Shown here: in pieces, positions 23,486 through 32,942 of the stretch
Layout of the letters: the number at the start of each line of letters is the position of its first letter
How positions within the stretch are numbered: position 1 is the stretch's first letter
Origin: Theobroma cacao
Taxonomy: Eukaryota; Streptophyta; Magnoliopsida; Malvales; Malvaceae
Length of the DNA: 64,000 bases
NCBI RefSeq assembly: GCF_000208745.1
Contig: NC_030858.1
Span: 33,214,486 to 33,278,485 of the forward strand
Direction: 5' to 3'
Notes under the pieces: model-generated
The model's input: only the letters and a program-made list of their open reading frames with translations
What the model was told of the DNA's origin: nothing
The model's database searches: none
Translations under genes and position numbers: made by a program

Positions 23486-23823
23486 ATATTCTAAAAAAGG
23501 TTTATTTGTGCAAAATGCTTGAATGTTGTTGTAGCTAAAACTATTTATGCAATGAAGCATTTGGATTATTATTTTATTTTATTATTTTGATACCTGTATT
23601 TGATTGTTGTTTAGTGGAATAAGACAAAAAAAACTAACTATAATGTAAAAAACATATATTTCGTGTAAAATTGATCTTTTAAAGTTAACAATAATCTTTA
23701 AAACTTTCAATTTTATCTTCAATAATGACAAGTTACATGTTTAAATGATAAGCAAAACTAATATAGGTACAATGAAAAAAAAGTTTAACTAAAAAGTAAA
23801 ATGAAAAGAAATGGCAGTGCATG
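23486..23823. other. noncoding spacer between MULE and TRIM
   Basis: AT-rich; nothing recognised. Confidence 0.5.
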
Positions 23824-24173
23824 TGTCACGGATCCCACATTAGTAAGAGATGTGGTGGATTTTAGGTATATAAACATGGGCCTTTCATCACCTATCAAGC
23901 ATGTCTCTTGATTTGAAAACATGGGCTTGTGATAAGTGGTATCGGAGCAAACTTGGATCTTTATTGATATGGGGCCCCCATAAGAGATCAAAGGGTGGTA
24001 AACTTAGACTAGTGTAAGAGAGGTAGACTTGAACTAGTGTAAAAGTCTCTCTCCTCTATGGGTAGGGTATCCCACATTAGTAAGAGATAGGGTAGGTTTT
24101 GCATATATAAAAATGGACCTTGTATCACTTATCAAGAATGTCTTTTGGGTTAAAAATATGGGCCTATGGCACA
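23824..24173 (+). mobile_element. TRIM (miniature LTR retrotransposon)
   Basis: Two short direct repeats of about 110 bp (23824-23935 and about 24064-24173) share CCCACATTAGTAAGAGAT, a TATATAAA box and ATCAAG.ATGTCT. Immediately after the first lies TGGTATCGGAGC (23937-23948), one base off the initiator-Met primer site. The about 115-bp internal region has no coding capacity. Terminal repeats plus primer site and tiny size define a TRIM. It is not the 5S-rRNA-bearing Cassandra type. The outer ends (TGTCACGG and GGCACA) are approximate. Confidence 0.75.
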
Positions 24174-24636
24174 TGCATGCCTTGAGTTAATTGAGTTTCT
24201 ACACATGCATGCCCGAGTTGAATGAGTTTCTAAATATACCTTTGACATTACAAAAGTCTAAAGGTCAATCGTGCAACATAAAGGAATGTTCCACCTTCTT
24301 GTTCACGTTCATTGAAAATGACAACATGAAAGGAGTTGTTTGTAAAGTATTATGGAATAAATTTGACCTTGTTAGATGATATATTTGCTCTAAATAAATA
24401 CTCCAACAATACTAAATACTTAACTCAAAAATAACTATCATACTCAAAAAATTGAATTCAAATGATAATTAATTATCAAAATGAAATAGCACTCATCTTT
24501 CTTAATTTAGAAAAAAATAATAATAAGTGGCACTACTATTGATTATATTTGTTTTTAGAAAGCAAAAATAATTTCATTACTAGACTGAGTTCTACAACCA
24601 CAAAAATATTTACATTGCGCATAAAACAAAAATATT
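24121..24636 (+). repeat. tandem unit 1 upstream of ALMT
   Basis: The first of three head-to-tail units. It begins inside the TRIM 3' LTR (ATCACTTATCAAGAATGTCT). Then come two CATGCATG words (24172-24179, 24204-24211), a GTTTCTAAATATACC block and an A-rich tail ending AAAACAAAAATATT. About 516 bp. Confidence 0.85.
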
Positions 24637-24750
24637 TCATCACTTATCAGAAATGTCTTTTGGGTTAGAAATGTGGGCCCGTGACACATGCATGCTCCAA
24701 GTTGATTGAGGTTCTACACATGCATGCCCTAGGTTGAATGAGTTTCTAAA
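24637..24750 (+). repeat. tandem unit 2, left part
   Basis: It starts again with the TRIM-LTR-derived phrase (TCATCACTTATCAGAAATG) and two CATGCATG words (24687-24694, 24719-24726). It is interrupted by the hAT element at 24751 and continues at 27761. Confidence 0.85.
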
Positions 24751-27700
24751 TAGGGGTGGAGCTAACCAATTTTTGTTGGGGAGGCCAAAGACAATAAACA
24801 ATAAGAGCTAAAAATTTTTAAAACTAATATGTCGAACTTATAATAGTTATTTAAGAAAGTTGTGCTCGACTATGTTTCTTATATTCAAATTCATCAATTA
24901 TTGACTCTATATTGAAAAGGCTAGCAATGTCTTTCTCAATATAAACAGCTAAATTATTTGTAAGAAACTCATCATCCATTTTGTTCCGAAGTCTTGTTTT
25001 CATAATTTTCATTACTACAAAGGCTCTTTTTATAGTTGCTGTAGAAATTGGAAGAATCAAAATAAGGTGAATTAATCTATCAATCAAGTGGTAATTTTTT
25101 GACTTTCCTATGGCACAATTAAAAAAGTGTCTTAATATCTTTAAAACTTTGATAATGAGGTATATCAAGCTCGTAATGCCTCAATTGTAACCTCAAAATA
25201 GGTTTTCTTGTTCTGTGAAATCCTGAAAACAAAAACTTTCTACTAACTTGTAGATATCATCAATATTGAATGATTTGTAACTGTTATTAAGATCCAAAGT
25301 ATCGCTTAAAGTTAAAAGTTCCACAACTTGCTCATTGAATCTCAAATTCAATTCTTGTAATTGGGAATCTATTGTCACTAAGAATACATCAACTCGATAA
25401 TGATGGTCCACAATTATATCTGGTTAACGAGATTGACCTCTACCTAAGATATATCATGCACCCATATCAAGAATTTCTATCTCATGTTTTTGACAAAATT
25501 GTTTCACATTCTCAAGCAAATTAGACCGCCCATCATCTCTAAACTTCTGAAAAAGTGATTTTGTAGTAAAAACAAAATGAATTGCATTTAAAATATATAG
25601 AGAGTGTAATTGTAATGCTTGACAAAGAATATTAGTGATTCCCATGATCTCATACATCAAGTGTAATATGAAAATAAATTCAAATGATGCTAAGATTTTA
25701 CTAGCAGTAGAATCATCACCTCTTTGTGAATAACTGGCCCTTTGTCAATAATACTTTCAATAACAGTGCAAGTTGCATCAAACATTCTCATTAATATACA
25801 AATAAAATGAAAGTGTGAGCTCCATTGAGTATCTCCAACTCTTTATAGAGTTCCAACTTGATTTGCTTCTCTATCTGTTGCAGGTTCATCACTAGCAATC
25901 ATGTTTGCAATGTCAATTGCTTGAGTAGCTTGTAATTGGTCATGTCTTTTGAAAGAAGCACTAACAATATTTACAATAAAAGTTAACTATGTACCAAATT
26001 CATGAATATGAACTACTTCTCTAGATGCTGCAACCAATGCTAATTGTAGTCTATAAGCATAACAATGCACACAATATGTATATGGACAATCATTAAGTAC
26101 CAAAACTTGTAAACCATTCCATTCACCACTCATGTTACTAGCACCATCATATCCTTGACCTTAAATACTTTCAACTTGAAGTTTTTAACAAGAAATAATA
26201 GACAGTAACTCTTTTTTGAAAGTCATTGCACTAGTATCACTAACATGCACAAGATCAAAGAAACGTTTTTGAACAAAACCATCACCATCAAAATAATAGC
26301 CATTTGCTTTTTTATACTCATCTTGAGCTTCATCAATAATAATACAAAACTTAGCTTTTCCCATTTTTCCTTTAATTGAATTTCTCACCATATTAACCAA
26401 AATATGCAAAATCTCCTTTTGAATATCATTGGATGTGTACTTAGCAACCCGTGGAGCATTTTCCAAGACAAGCTTATGAACTTTATCATTGTAAGATCCT
26501 AACAATTTCAGCATTTCAATGAAATTTTCTCTATTTTTTGAGGATAGACTTCCATCATGACCTCCAAAATGCACAAACTTGAAAAGTTAACCATCTAACA
26601 CAATCTATAGAAGCTTTGAACCTAAGCTGATTATTCAAGATCTCTTTCGATGCTTGTCTTTTGATAATTCTATCAATATGTTCGGATTTTTTCGATAAAT
26701 CCTCACAAGATTTTATAGCAACATTATGTGGGGAATTTGGATTTTTTCCAACATGATTCAAAAGTGGAGAATTTTCTCCATTATTTACTTTCTTCCAATT
26801 TTTTAAACCTTTTTCAATAAATGCATTTGAACTTGGACGATTTGATGTGTTCTTACCAAAAAGGTAGCATAGCGAACAAAATACTCCAAACAAAAAGGAT
26901 ATAATTCAAACCAAAAAGCTTGAAAACTACGAGAATGATCATCATATGATAAAGGATCTGTCTTAAGAATGGGTTGACATGGCCCACATTTGAGATAAGC
27001 ACGACGAATTTCATCCCTTTGATTGATAGGAAATTCCCATATAATTTGTCATAATCCAAGATCAGGTTCTATATAAAAAGCATCAATTTTTTCAGAATTG
27101 AGCTTTGGACATTTTGATTCACACTGCTCTTGTTCATGAGTTGAAGTATTGAGACTTGGTGGCTCAAGTGTAGAAGAATCATTTGAATGATCTACCTCTT
27201 TTCTTTTAAAAATTTTGTCAATTGTTTTTAACTTACTCATATTTTAATCAAATATGAAAAAAAATAATGCAGTCAACATCTAATATTCTTATTTATTTAT
27301 ATTTAAACTTGAAATATTAAATATAAAACTATAATGCATAAAATATAAATAGTTAAATACGAAATACAGGATTTCACACAATAGTTAAATCTATAAATAG
27401 GTAAATAATATAAATAGAAAGAAGAAAGTAAAAGAATGAAATGTGTTTCAATGGTGGGTTACCAAAAAAGAGAAAAAAAATAAACAAACACAAAAGAGAA
27501 GAGAAAAAGAAAAAGAAAGAGAGAAAGAGGTGTGGAGAAATTTAAATTAGGGTAAAGTTAAGTAGGTTTGTGAAGTTGTTTTATTATTTTGTATTTATAT
27601 TAATTATTAAATGAAAAATTTATTTTGAGGGGATCATTAAAAATATATAATAAATAAAAATTTTCCAGAATTTTGGGGGGACCATTAATAAAATATATAT

Positions 27701-27760
27701 AAGAATTACATATTTTCAAAAATTTTGGGCGACCAATTAATGGCTTACCCTCCACTCCTG
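24751..27760 (-). mobile_element. hAT transposon relic
   Basis: A 3,010-bp unit with a perfect 8-bp TSD, TTTCTAAA (24743-24750 and 27761-27768). The ends are TAGGGGTGGAGC and, reverse-complemented, CAGGAGTGGAGG, an inverted pair with few mismatches. It encodes a decayed transposase on the minus strand. TSD length, ends and the C-terminal dimerisation region agree on the hAT superfamily. Confidence 0.92.
24851..27240 (-). pseudogene. hAT transposase (TTF-type zinc finger / ZMYM1-like)
   Basis: It starts MSKLKTIDKIFKRKE at 27240. In successive frames come a TTF-type zinc-finger-like region (RRAYLKCGPCQP near 26990, later CSLCYLFGKNTSN at about 26870), then the RNase H-like transposase core with HFGGHDGS and a DUF4371-like segment (26185-26574, KFCIIIDEAQDE and QKRFFDLVHV). 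Next is a GYDGASNMSGEWNGLQ motif at about 26110-26165. At the C-terminus is the hAT dimerisation motif (LPISTATIKRAF, then MKTRLRNKMDDEFL) at 24900-25065. Stops and frameshifts separate the blocks, so it is inactive. Similar proteins are often annotated as zinc finger MYM-type protein 1-like in plants. Confidence 0.88.
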
Positions 27761-28190
27761 TTTCTAAATATACCTTTGACGTTACAAAAATCTAAAGGCC
27801 AGTTGTGCAACACAAAAGGGTGCTCCACGAGTGCTCCACCTTCTTTTTCCCATTCATTTAAAATGACAAAACGAAAACGAGCTGTTTTTTAAGTATTATG
27901 GAGTAAATTTGACCTTGTTAGATGATATATTTGCTCTAAATAAATACTCCAACAATACTAAATACTTAACTCAAAAATAAAGGTCATACTCAAAAAACTT
28001 GAATTCAAATGATAATCAATTATCAAAATGAAATAGCACTCATATTAATTTAGAAAAAAAATCGTAAGTGGCGCTACTATACCCTCAATAATGATTATAT
28101 TTTTTTCTTTGGGAACCAGATATAATTTCATTACTAGACTGAGTTCTACAACAACAAAAATATTTACATTGCCCATAAAACAAAAATATT
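27761..28190 (+). repeat. tandem unit 2, right part
   Basis: Continuation of unit 2 after the hAT element: the TTTCTAAATATACC block, a partly duplicated GTGCTCCAC phrase, the AT-rich middle and the AAAACAAAAATATT tail. It matches 24231-24636 of unit 1. Confidence 0.85.
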
Positions 28191-28440
28191 TCATCACTTA
28201 TCAAGAATGTTTTTTGGGTTAGAAACGTGGAGTCATAACACATGCATGCCCCAAGTTGATTGAGTTTCTACACATGCATGCCCCCGGTTAAATGAGTTTC
28301 TAAATATACCTTTGATGTTACAAAAGTCTAAAGGCCAATTTTGCAACACAAGGGAGTGCTCCACCTTCTTTTTGACGTTCATTTAAAATGACAAAATGAA
28401 AAAGAGCTGTTTTCTAAATACTATGGAGTAAATTCTTTTC
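28191..28440 (+). repeat. tandem unit 3, truncated
   Basis: It begins TCATCACTTATCAAGAATG and carries CATGCATG at 28241-28248 and 28273-28280. It matches units 1 and 2 up to ATGGAGTAAATT at about 28436, where homology stops, 520 bp before the ALMT start codon. Confidence 0.85.
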
Positions 28441-28957
28441 TTATCTTCTTCCACCTGCCACAACATTTGGTACTTCAGAAACTGCTTCAATCTTCCTCTC
28501 CGTCACCTCCGATACATTCCTTACTTGTTTGCAACGCTTCCTCTTCTTCTTATCACAAGAACCCCATTTACATTAGTTTTCTTGTTACAGTCTGAGAATT
28601 GAGAGTATAAATTAGGAAAGTAACATTATTTTCAAATCCAAGCAGGTGTTCTCCTGATTTCCAAATCCAAACGCCGTTGAAATGCACATGGCTGCAGCTA
28701 GCTCTGTTTGACCCTTGTATATGTGCTTGCTACCTCATGCCTGACACTTGCCCAAACTGGTCACACGCTCTTACAGTCTCACTTAACAAATTTGTCAACA
28801 ATTTTTTTTTTTGTGTGTGAATGATGGAATCTGTGGGTGCAAACAAACGCAATATTGAGGCCAGAAGATTTATTGACCTATAAATATAACCTCGGAGTTT
28901 AACATTTACTACACACAATTAAGTTATCATCTCCTTGTTAAACATTCACTCGTTCAA
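28441..28957 (+). promoter_or_regulatory. ALMT proximal promoter and 5' UTR
   Basis: Single-copy sequence between the tandem array and the ATG. A TATA box CTATAAATATAA lies at about 28878-28889, roughly 70-80 bp before the ATG, predicting a transcription start near 28910 and a short 5' UTR. The tandem units with CATGCATG words lie immediately upstream. No other element is claimed. Confidence 0.65.
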
Positions 28958-30946
28958 ATGGATGCCACATCCCCAGCTCCACAGGAGACTGCTAGTTCCG
29001 GAGGCTTAAGTCGTGGGTGCCAGTGGCTCAAGGCCTTGCGTAACAAGTTCAATGCCAGGGTAACGGAGATTGCTAGGAAGACAAAGCAAATAGGACAACA
29101 AGATCCAAGAAGGGTCTATCATTCCCTGAAAATGGGACTAGCTCTCACTTTGGTTTCAGTGTTCTATTACTTTCAGCCAGTCTATGATGGTTTTGGAGAC
29201 AATGCAATGTGGGCTGTACTAACTGTTGTTGTTGTGTTTGAATTCTCTGTAGGTAGGATTACCGGCCGGCACAAGTTGTTTTAAGTACAGGATAATTTAC
29301 TCTAGTAAAGGTTCTAGAAAGGAAAAAACAATGTTCAAACATTTCTGTTCACTTTTGCAGGAGCCACACTAGGAAAAGGTTTAAACAGGATGTTGGCGAC
29401 TTTAACAGCAGGTGCCCTGGCCCTTGGAGCTCATCGCATAGCAACTCTTTCTGGGAGGACGGAAGAACCGATCTTAATTTCAACCTTTGTCTTCATAACG
29501 GGTATTATAAATATTACTTGCAAAAAGTAAAATCATAATTGTTTTCTGTCTATCCAAATCCAACTGACGAATATTATTAATTTCAACTTGGGATCTTGTG
29601 CAGGCTCAATTGTAACATTCATGAAATTCATTCCAAAATTGAAGGCAAGGTTCGACTACGGGATGACAATATTCATCTTGACATTCTGCTTAGTATCTGT
29701 TTCGGGTTACAGAGATGATCAAGTACTGGAAATGGCCCATGAAAGGGTAACGACAATTATTATTGGGAGCTGTATTTCCATCTTTGTTTGTGTTTGCATT
29801 TACCCGGTTTGGATTGGGGAGGATCTCCACAAATTGGTGGCTAACAACATGGAAAAGCTTGGAAATTATTTGGAAGGTACACGTGCGTCCAAAATTAATT
29901 AATATAAAATCCTTGTTTAAAATTAAACCCGATCCCCTATTTTGCCATGCAATTCCTGTTTATCTTGGAAATGTGAACATACTAATCTTGGAAAGGTTAA
30001 CATATACAGGTTTTGGCGATGAATATTTTAAGGTATCGGAGGAGGAGACGCAGACCAATGATAGTGAACCATTTCTCCAAGCATATAAAAGTGTTCTGAC
30101 TTCTAAAAGTAGTGAAGAAACAATGGTGGGTGATTTAATTAATTACTAGTAGCTACATAACTCTCTTCTAGAGATTTAGGATTAATCACTTGAATTTGAA
30201 CAGGTAATTCAATTAGAATTTCATATTCTGCAGGCTAATTTAGCAAGATGGGAACCGGGTCATGGCCGATTTAGGTTCCATCATCCATGGAAAAATTACC
30301 TCAAAATCGGAAATCTAACTCGGGAATGCGCCTACAAAGTTCAAGCTCTTAACAGCTACCTCAACTCTGAGATCCAGGTTCAAACATGACTATATGACTC
30401 ATTTAAAAAAAAAAAATTATGTTTCTTCAAAGCTTTAAAAACCAATAACTATAATAGACATAGATGTGAGTACAATGCGCTCAAATATATCATTCTCTTA
30501 ACCAATGTATGAACTTATTATATATGTTGATATTTATGCAGACTCCAATAGAAATCCGAAGCAAAATTCAAGAGTCAAGTACAAAGATTAGCCTCGAATC
30601 TAGTAAAGCTTTAAAGGAATTAGCATCCACAATTAGAAAAATGACTCGAACAAGATCAGCTGATCCGCACATTGCAAACTCAAAGACAGCTGCTGAAGAG
30701 CTCAAAACCTTACTCAAAACAACCTTTTGGGAAGAAGAAGAACTACTACAGATACTACCAGCGGTTTCAGTTGCTTCCCTTCTGCTAGAGATTGTTGAAT
30801 GCGCCGAGAAAATTGCAGAAGCTGTCTATGAATTAGCCAAAGAGGCATCCTTCAAGCGCACAGATGCTACATTCCACCGCGGAGTAGTCCAGCCTGCTCC
30901 TAATAATATTGATGCATCAAATCACACTATTACTATTGCTGAATAA
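28958..30946 (+). CDS. ALMT: aluminium-activated malate transporter family protein
   Basis: ALMT proteins are plant anion channels of the plasma or vacuolar membrane that carry malate and other anions. Six exons: 28958-29252, 29361-29501, 29604-29876, 30010-30125, 30234-30377 and 30542-30946, all with GT-AG introns and consistent phases, giving 457 residues, within the family range of about 450-560. The N-terminal half carries about six hydrophobic segments (near residues 58-72, 83-99, 107-122, 135-153, 164-180 and 194-214). The soluble C-terminal half has the family signature WEPGHGRF at 281-288, followed by [11 protein letters not shown] glutamate-rich helix ([11 protein letters not shown]) is near 383-393. 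No stop, frameshift or missing exon is seen. The ATG follows a TATA box by about 75 bp. Subfamily, membrane and substrate cannot be told from sequence alone; aluminium activation should not be assumed from the name. Confidence 0.95.
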
Positions 30947-31067
30947 TTTAGAATATTTTCATAGAATTTAATTAGAAGAGAATTATGTAAACTGTGATAA
31001 AGTATCCCGGCGTTCCAATTACAAAGAGTTATCTACAACACTAGTATAAAGGTTTTTGTATCAATAA
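30947..31067 (+). other. ALMT 3' flank / probable 3' UTR
   Basis: A 121-bp gap between the ALMT stop codon and the first base of the Copia E LTR. It is AT-rich with several AATAAT/AATTTA words. Transcripts may end here or run into the LTR. Confidence 0.5.
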
Positions 31068-31406
31068 TGAGGTTAATGACATTATTATTGACAATATTTG
31101 ATTACCAACTGCAATTAAGAAAGTTCTCACAAGAATTTTATCAAACACAAAGTACGTAGAAAATAGAGCACTAACTGAATAGAAAAAATGAGGTGAACTA
31201 ATACACTTTTTCATCCAAGAAAGGCAATTTATACAATAAAAAGATAACAGCTTTACTATAATAGAGAACCCTTGCTCCATTAACAAAAGCTATCCCTAAA
31301 CTATAGCAATTATCTCTCAACTTGAACCACATGAGTAGGAACAAGTTAACAACTTATTGACTCAATCAAAGATTAGTAAATCATATTTCTACATTAATTT
31401 CCAACA
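31068..31406 (-). repeat. 3' LTR of Copia E
   Basis: On minus it starts TGTTGGAAATTAATGTAG, directly after a purine tract AAGGAGGAGTT, and ends ATTGATACA: about 339 bp with TG..CA ends. The outer end is set by the TG/CA rule since the 5' LTR lies beyond the window. Its sense direction points toward the ALMT gene. Confidence 0.72.
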
Positions 31407-31573
31407 AACTCCTCCTTAATGTAGAAATTCACGACACTCAACATCTTTATTAAACAAATAAACTTCTCTAGTGGAAGTTGTTTAGTGAAGATATCAACCA
31501 CTTGTACACATGTGTTGCAATAAACCACTTTAATGCTCTCTTTTTACTAGCTACCCAATGAAGTGATGCCTAG
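31407..31573 (-). pseudogene. Copia E, C-terminal end of pol and 3' UTR
   Basis: On minus it reads the end of RNase H (HHFIG, then VVYCNTCVQVVDIFTKQLP), the usual C-terminus of Copia pol, followed by a short 3' UTR and polypurine tract. It is continuous in frame with 39812-39882 once gypsy F and one TSD copy are removed. Confidence 0.85.
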
Positions 31574-32150
31574 TGTCACGAACTACGCTCCTTCATTTAA
31601 GTATGCGATAGTCCATGCAGTGCTTGAGTGGATGCTTTCACGCAAGCTAGCCAATAACTCATTTATATCTGATCAAATATCAACAATAGCAACAAATTAC
31701 ACTAAGGCAATGCATATCAAAATTATAGGCCATACCGAATGACATATACGCAAGCACTGAGCCACAAAAAGGAAAATATTTTGTTAATATGAAAATGAGT
31801 ACAAAGGGACCAAGACATCCCATCGTCAGGCCACAAGGGCAGCCCTAGATGATTTGCTACAAACATACCCTTACCAGTGAGGCAGCCCAACAATCCGCCA
31901 ACTACTCACCCTTTATAAAGAGTTTCTAAGATTTTACAAGTATTTCACCAATAACCATTACAATGCTTAAGATAGGGACATCCCTTTGTTAAAGGGTCTT
32001 CATTTTAAAAACTTAACAAGAATTTCTACAAATGTCACCAAATGTCATTACAATGTTTGAAATGGAGGCATTTTCCTTGGAAGTACAAAAGACTTAAACT
32101 TCTAGCAAATTCTACCTTGTCATGGCCATATACAAGGTTGGCTCATGACA
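31574..32150 (-). repeat. 3' LTR of gypsy F
   Basis: 577 bp, TGTCACGAAC to CTCATGACA on plus. The purine tract TTAAGTGGGGCAAGA (minus, 32151-32165) abuts it as the polypurine tract. Confidence 0.9.
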
Positions 32151-32942
32151 TCTTGCCCCACTTAATCTGTCGACATCCCCGTTGACTGGTTGGCTTGCTA
32201 TTCTTCATTTTTTTGCTTGAAGGCACGGAGATCAACTTTCTTCTCCAAAGTGATTTCATTTGGCCCCAAATCTTCCCACTACACTAGATACTCCTGTGTT
32301 AATCGTCGATTGATTATCATCATCCTCTTTGCCAGAATCTTCTCTACTCTGCGCTATAATAATGGCTTGGTGCTGATGGCAGCTTTAGTGGCTTAACTTT
32401 TGTTGGCATCTGTTGGATTTGCATGGAACGGCTTCAGGTTGCTAACGTGAAACATGGGATGTGCCTTCATCTACTTAGGCAGATCAATCCTATAAGAGGT
32501 TTCCCCACCTTGGACATAATCGTTAGTGGACTTTCATACTTTCGCACTAGTCTTCGATCTCTTTTCCTTAGGAATCGTTGTTCAGGTACCAACTTCACTA
32601 TCACTAGGTCTCCCACCTTAAAGTGTTGCTCTCATTGACCTTTATCTGCCCACTTCTTCATGTAGCTAGAGGGTTTCTCTAAATAAGCTCAAGCGATTTT
32701 AGTGTTTTGTCTCCACGTTTTAGCAAAGTTGAATGCTCTGGGACTTTTCCTGTTATGTGATTCCATTGAGGTATAAGGGAGTCTAGGCTGTTGTCCTGTG
32801 ATGACTTCGAAAGGGGTTTTATTAGTGGCTGAGCTTTTTTGCGAATTGAAACATGGTTGAGCTACATTTAGCAGATTTGGTCAATTCTTTTGGTTTGCTT
32901 GTAAAAAGTGTCACATATATTCTTCTAAGAACCCATTGCAGC
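32151..32942 (-). pseudogene. gypsy F pol C-terminus with chromodomain-like segment
   Basis: On minus, after the integrase C-terminal region, a frame at about 32205-32350 reads ILAKRMMIINRRLTQEYLV, then WEDLGPNEITLE and a short DLRAF tail. This matches the chromodomain fold pattern (EYLV-W-GL..E.TWE), which would place F among chromoviruses. Stops interrupt it. The segment is separated from the rest of integrase by the Tekay-like LTR at 32943-35477. Confidence 0.65.

Noticed and set aside
23824..24173. Cassandra-type TRIM
   Set aside because: No 5S-rRNA-like segment was found in either terminal repeat.
24121..28440. CRISPR-like or centromeric satellite array
   Set aside because: Only three long units with an AT-rich body. 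This is a plant genome, and the spacing does not fit either class.
28730..28918. Minus-strand 62-codon frame in the ALMT promoter
   Set aside because: It overlaps the TATA box and 5' UTR of ALMT and has no recognisable features.
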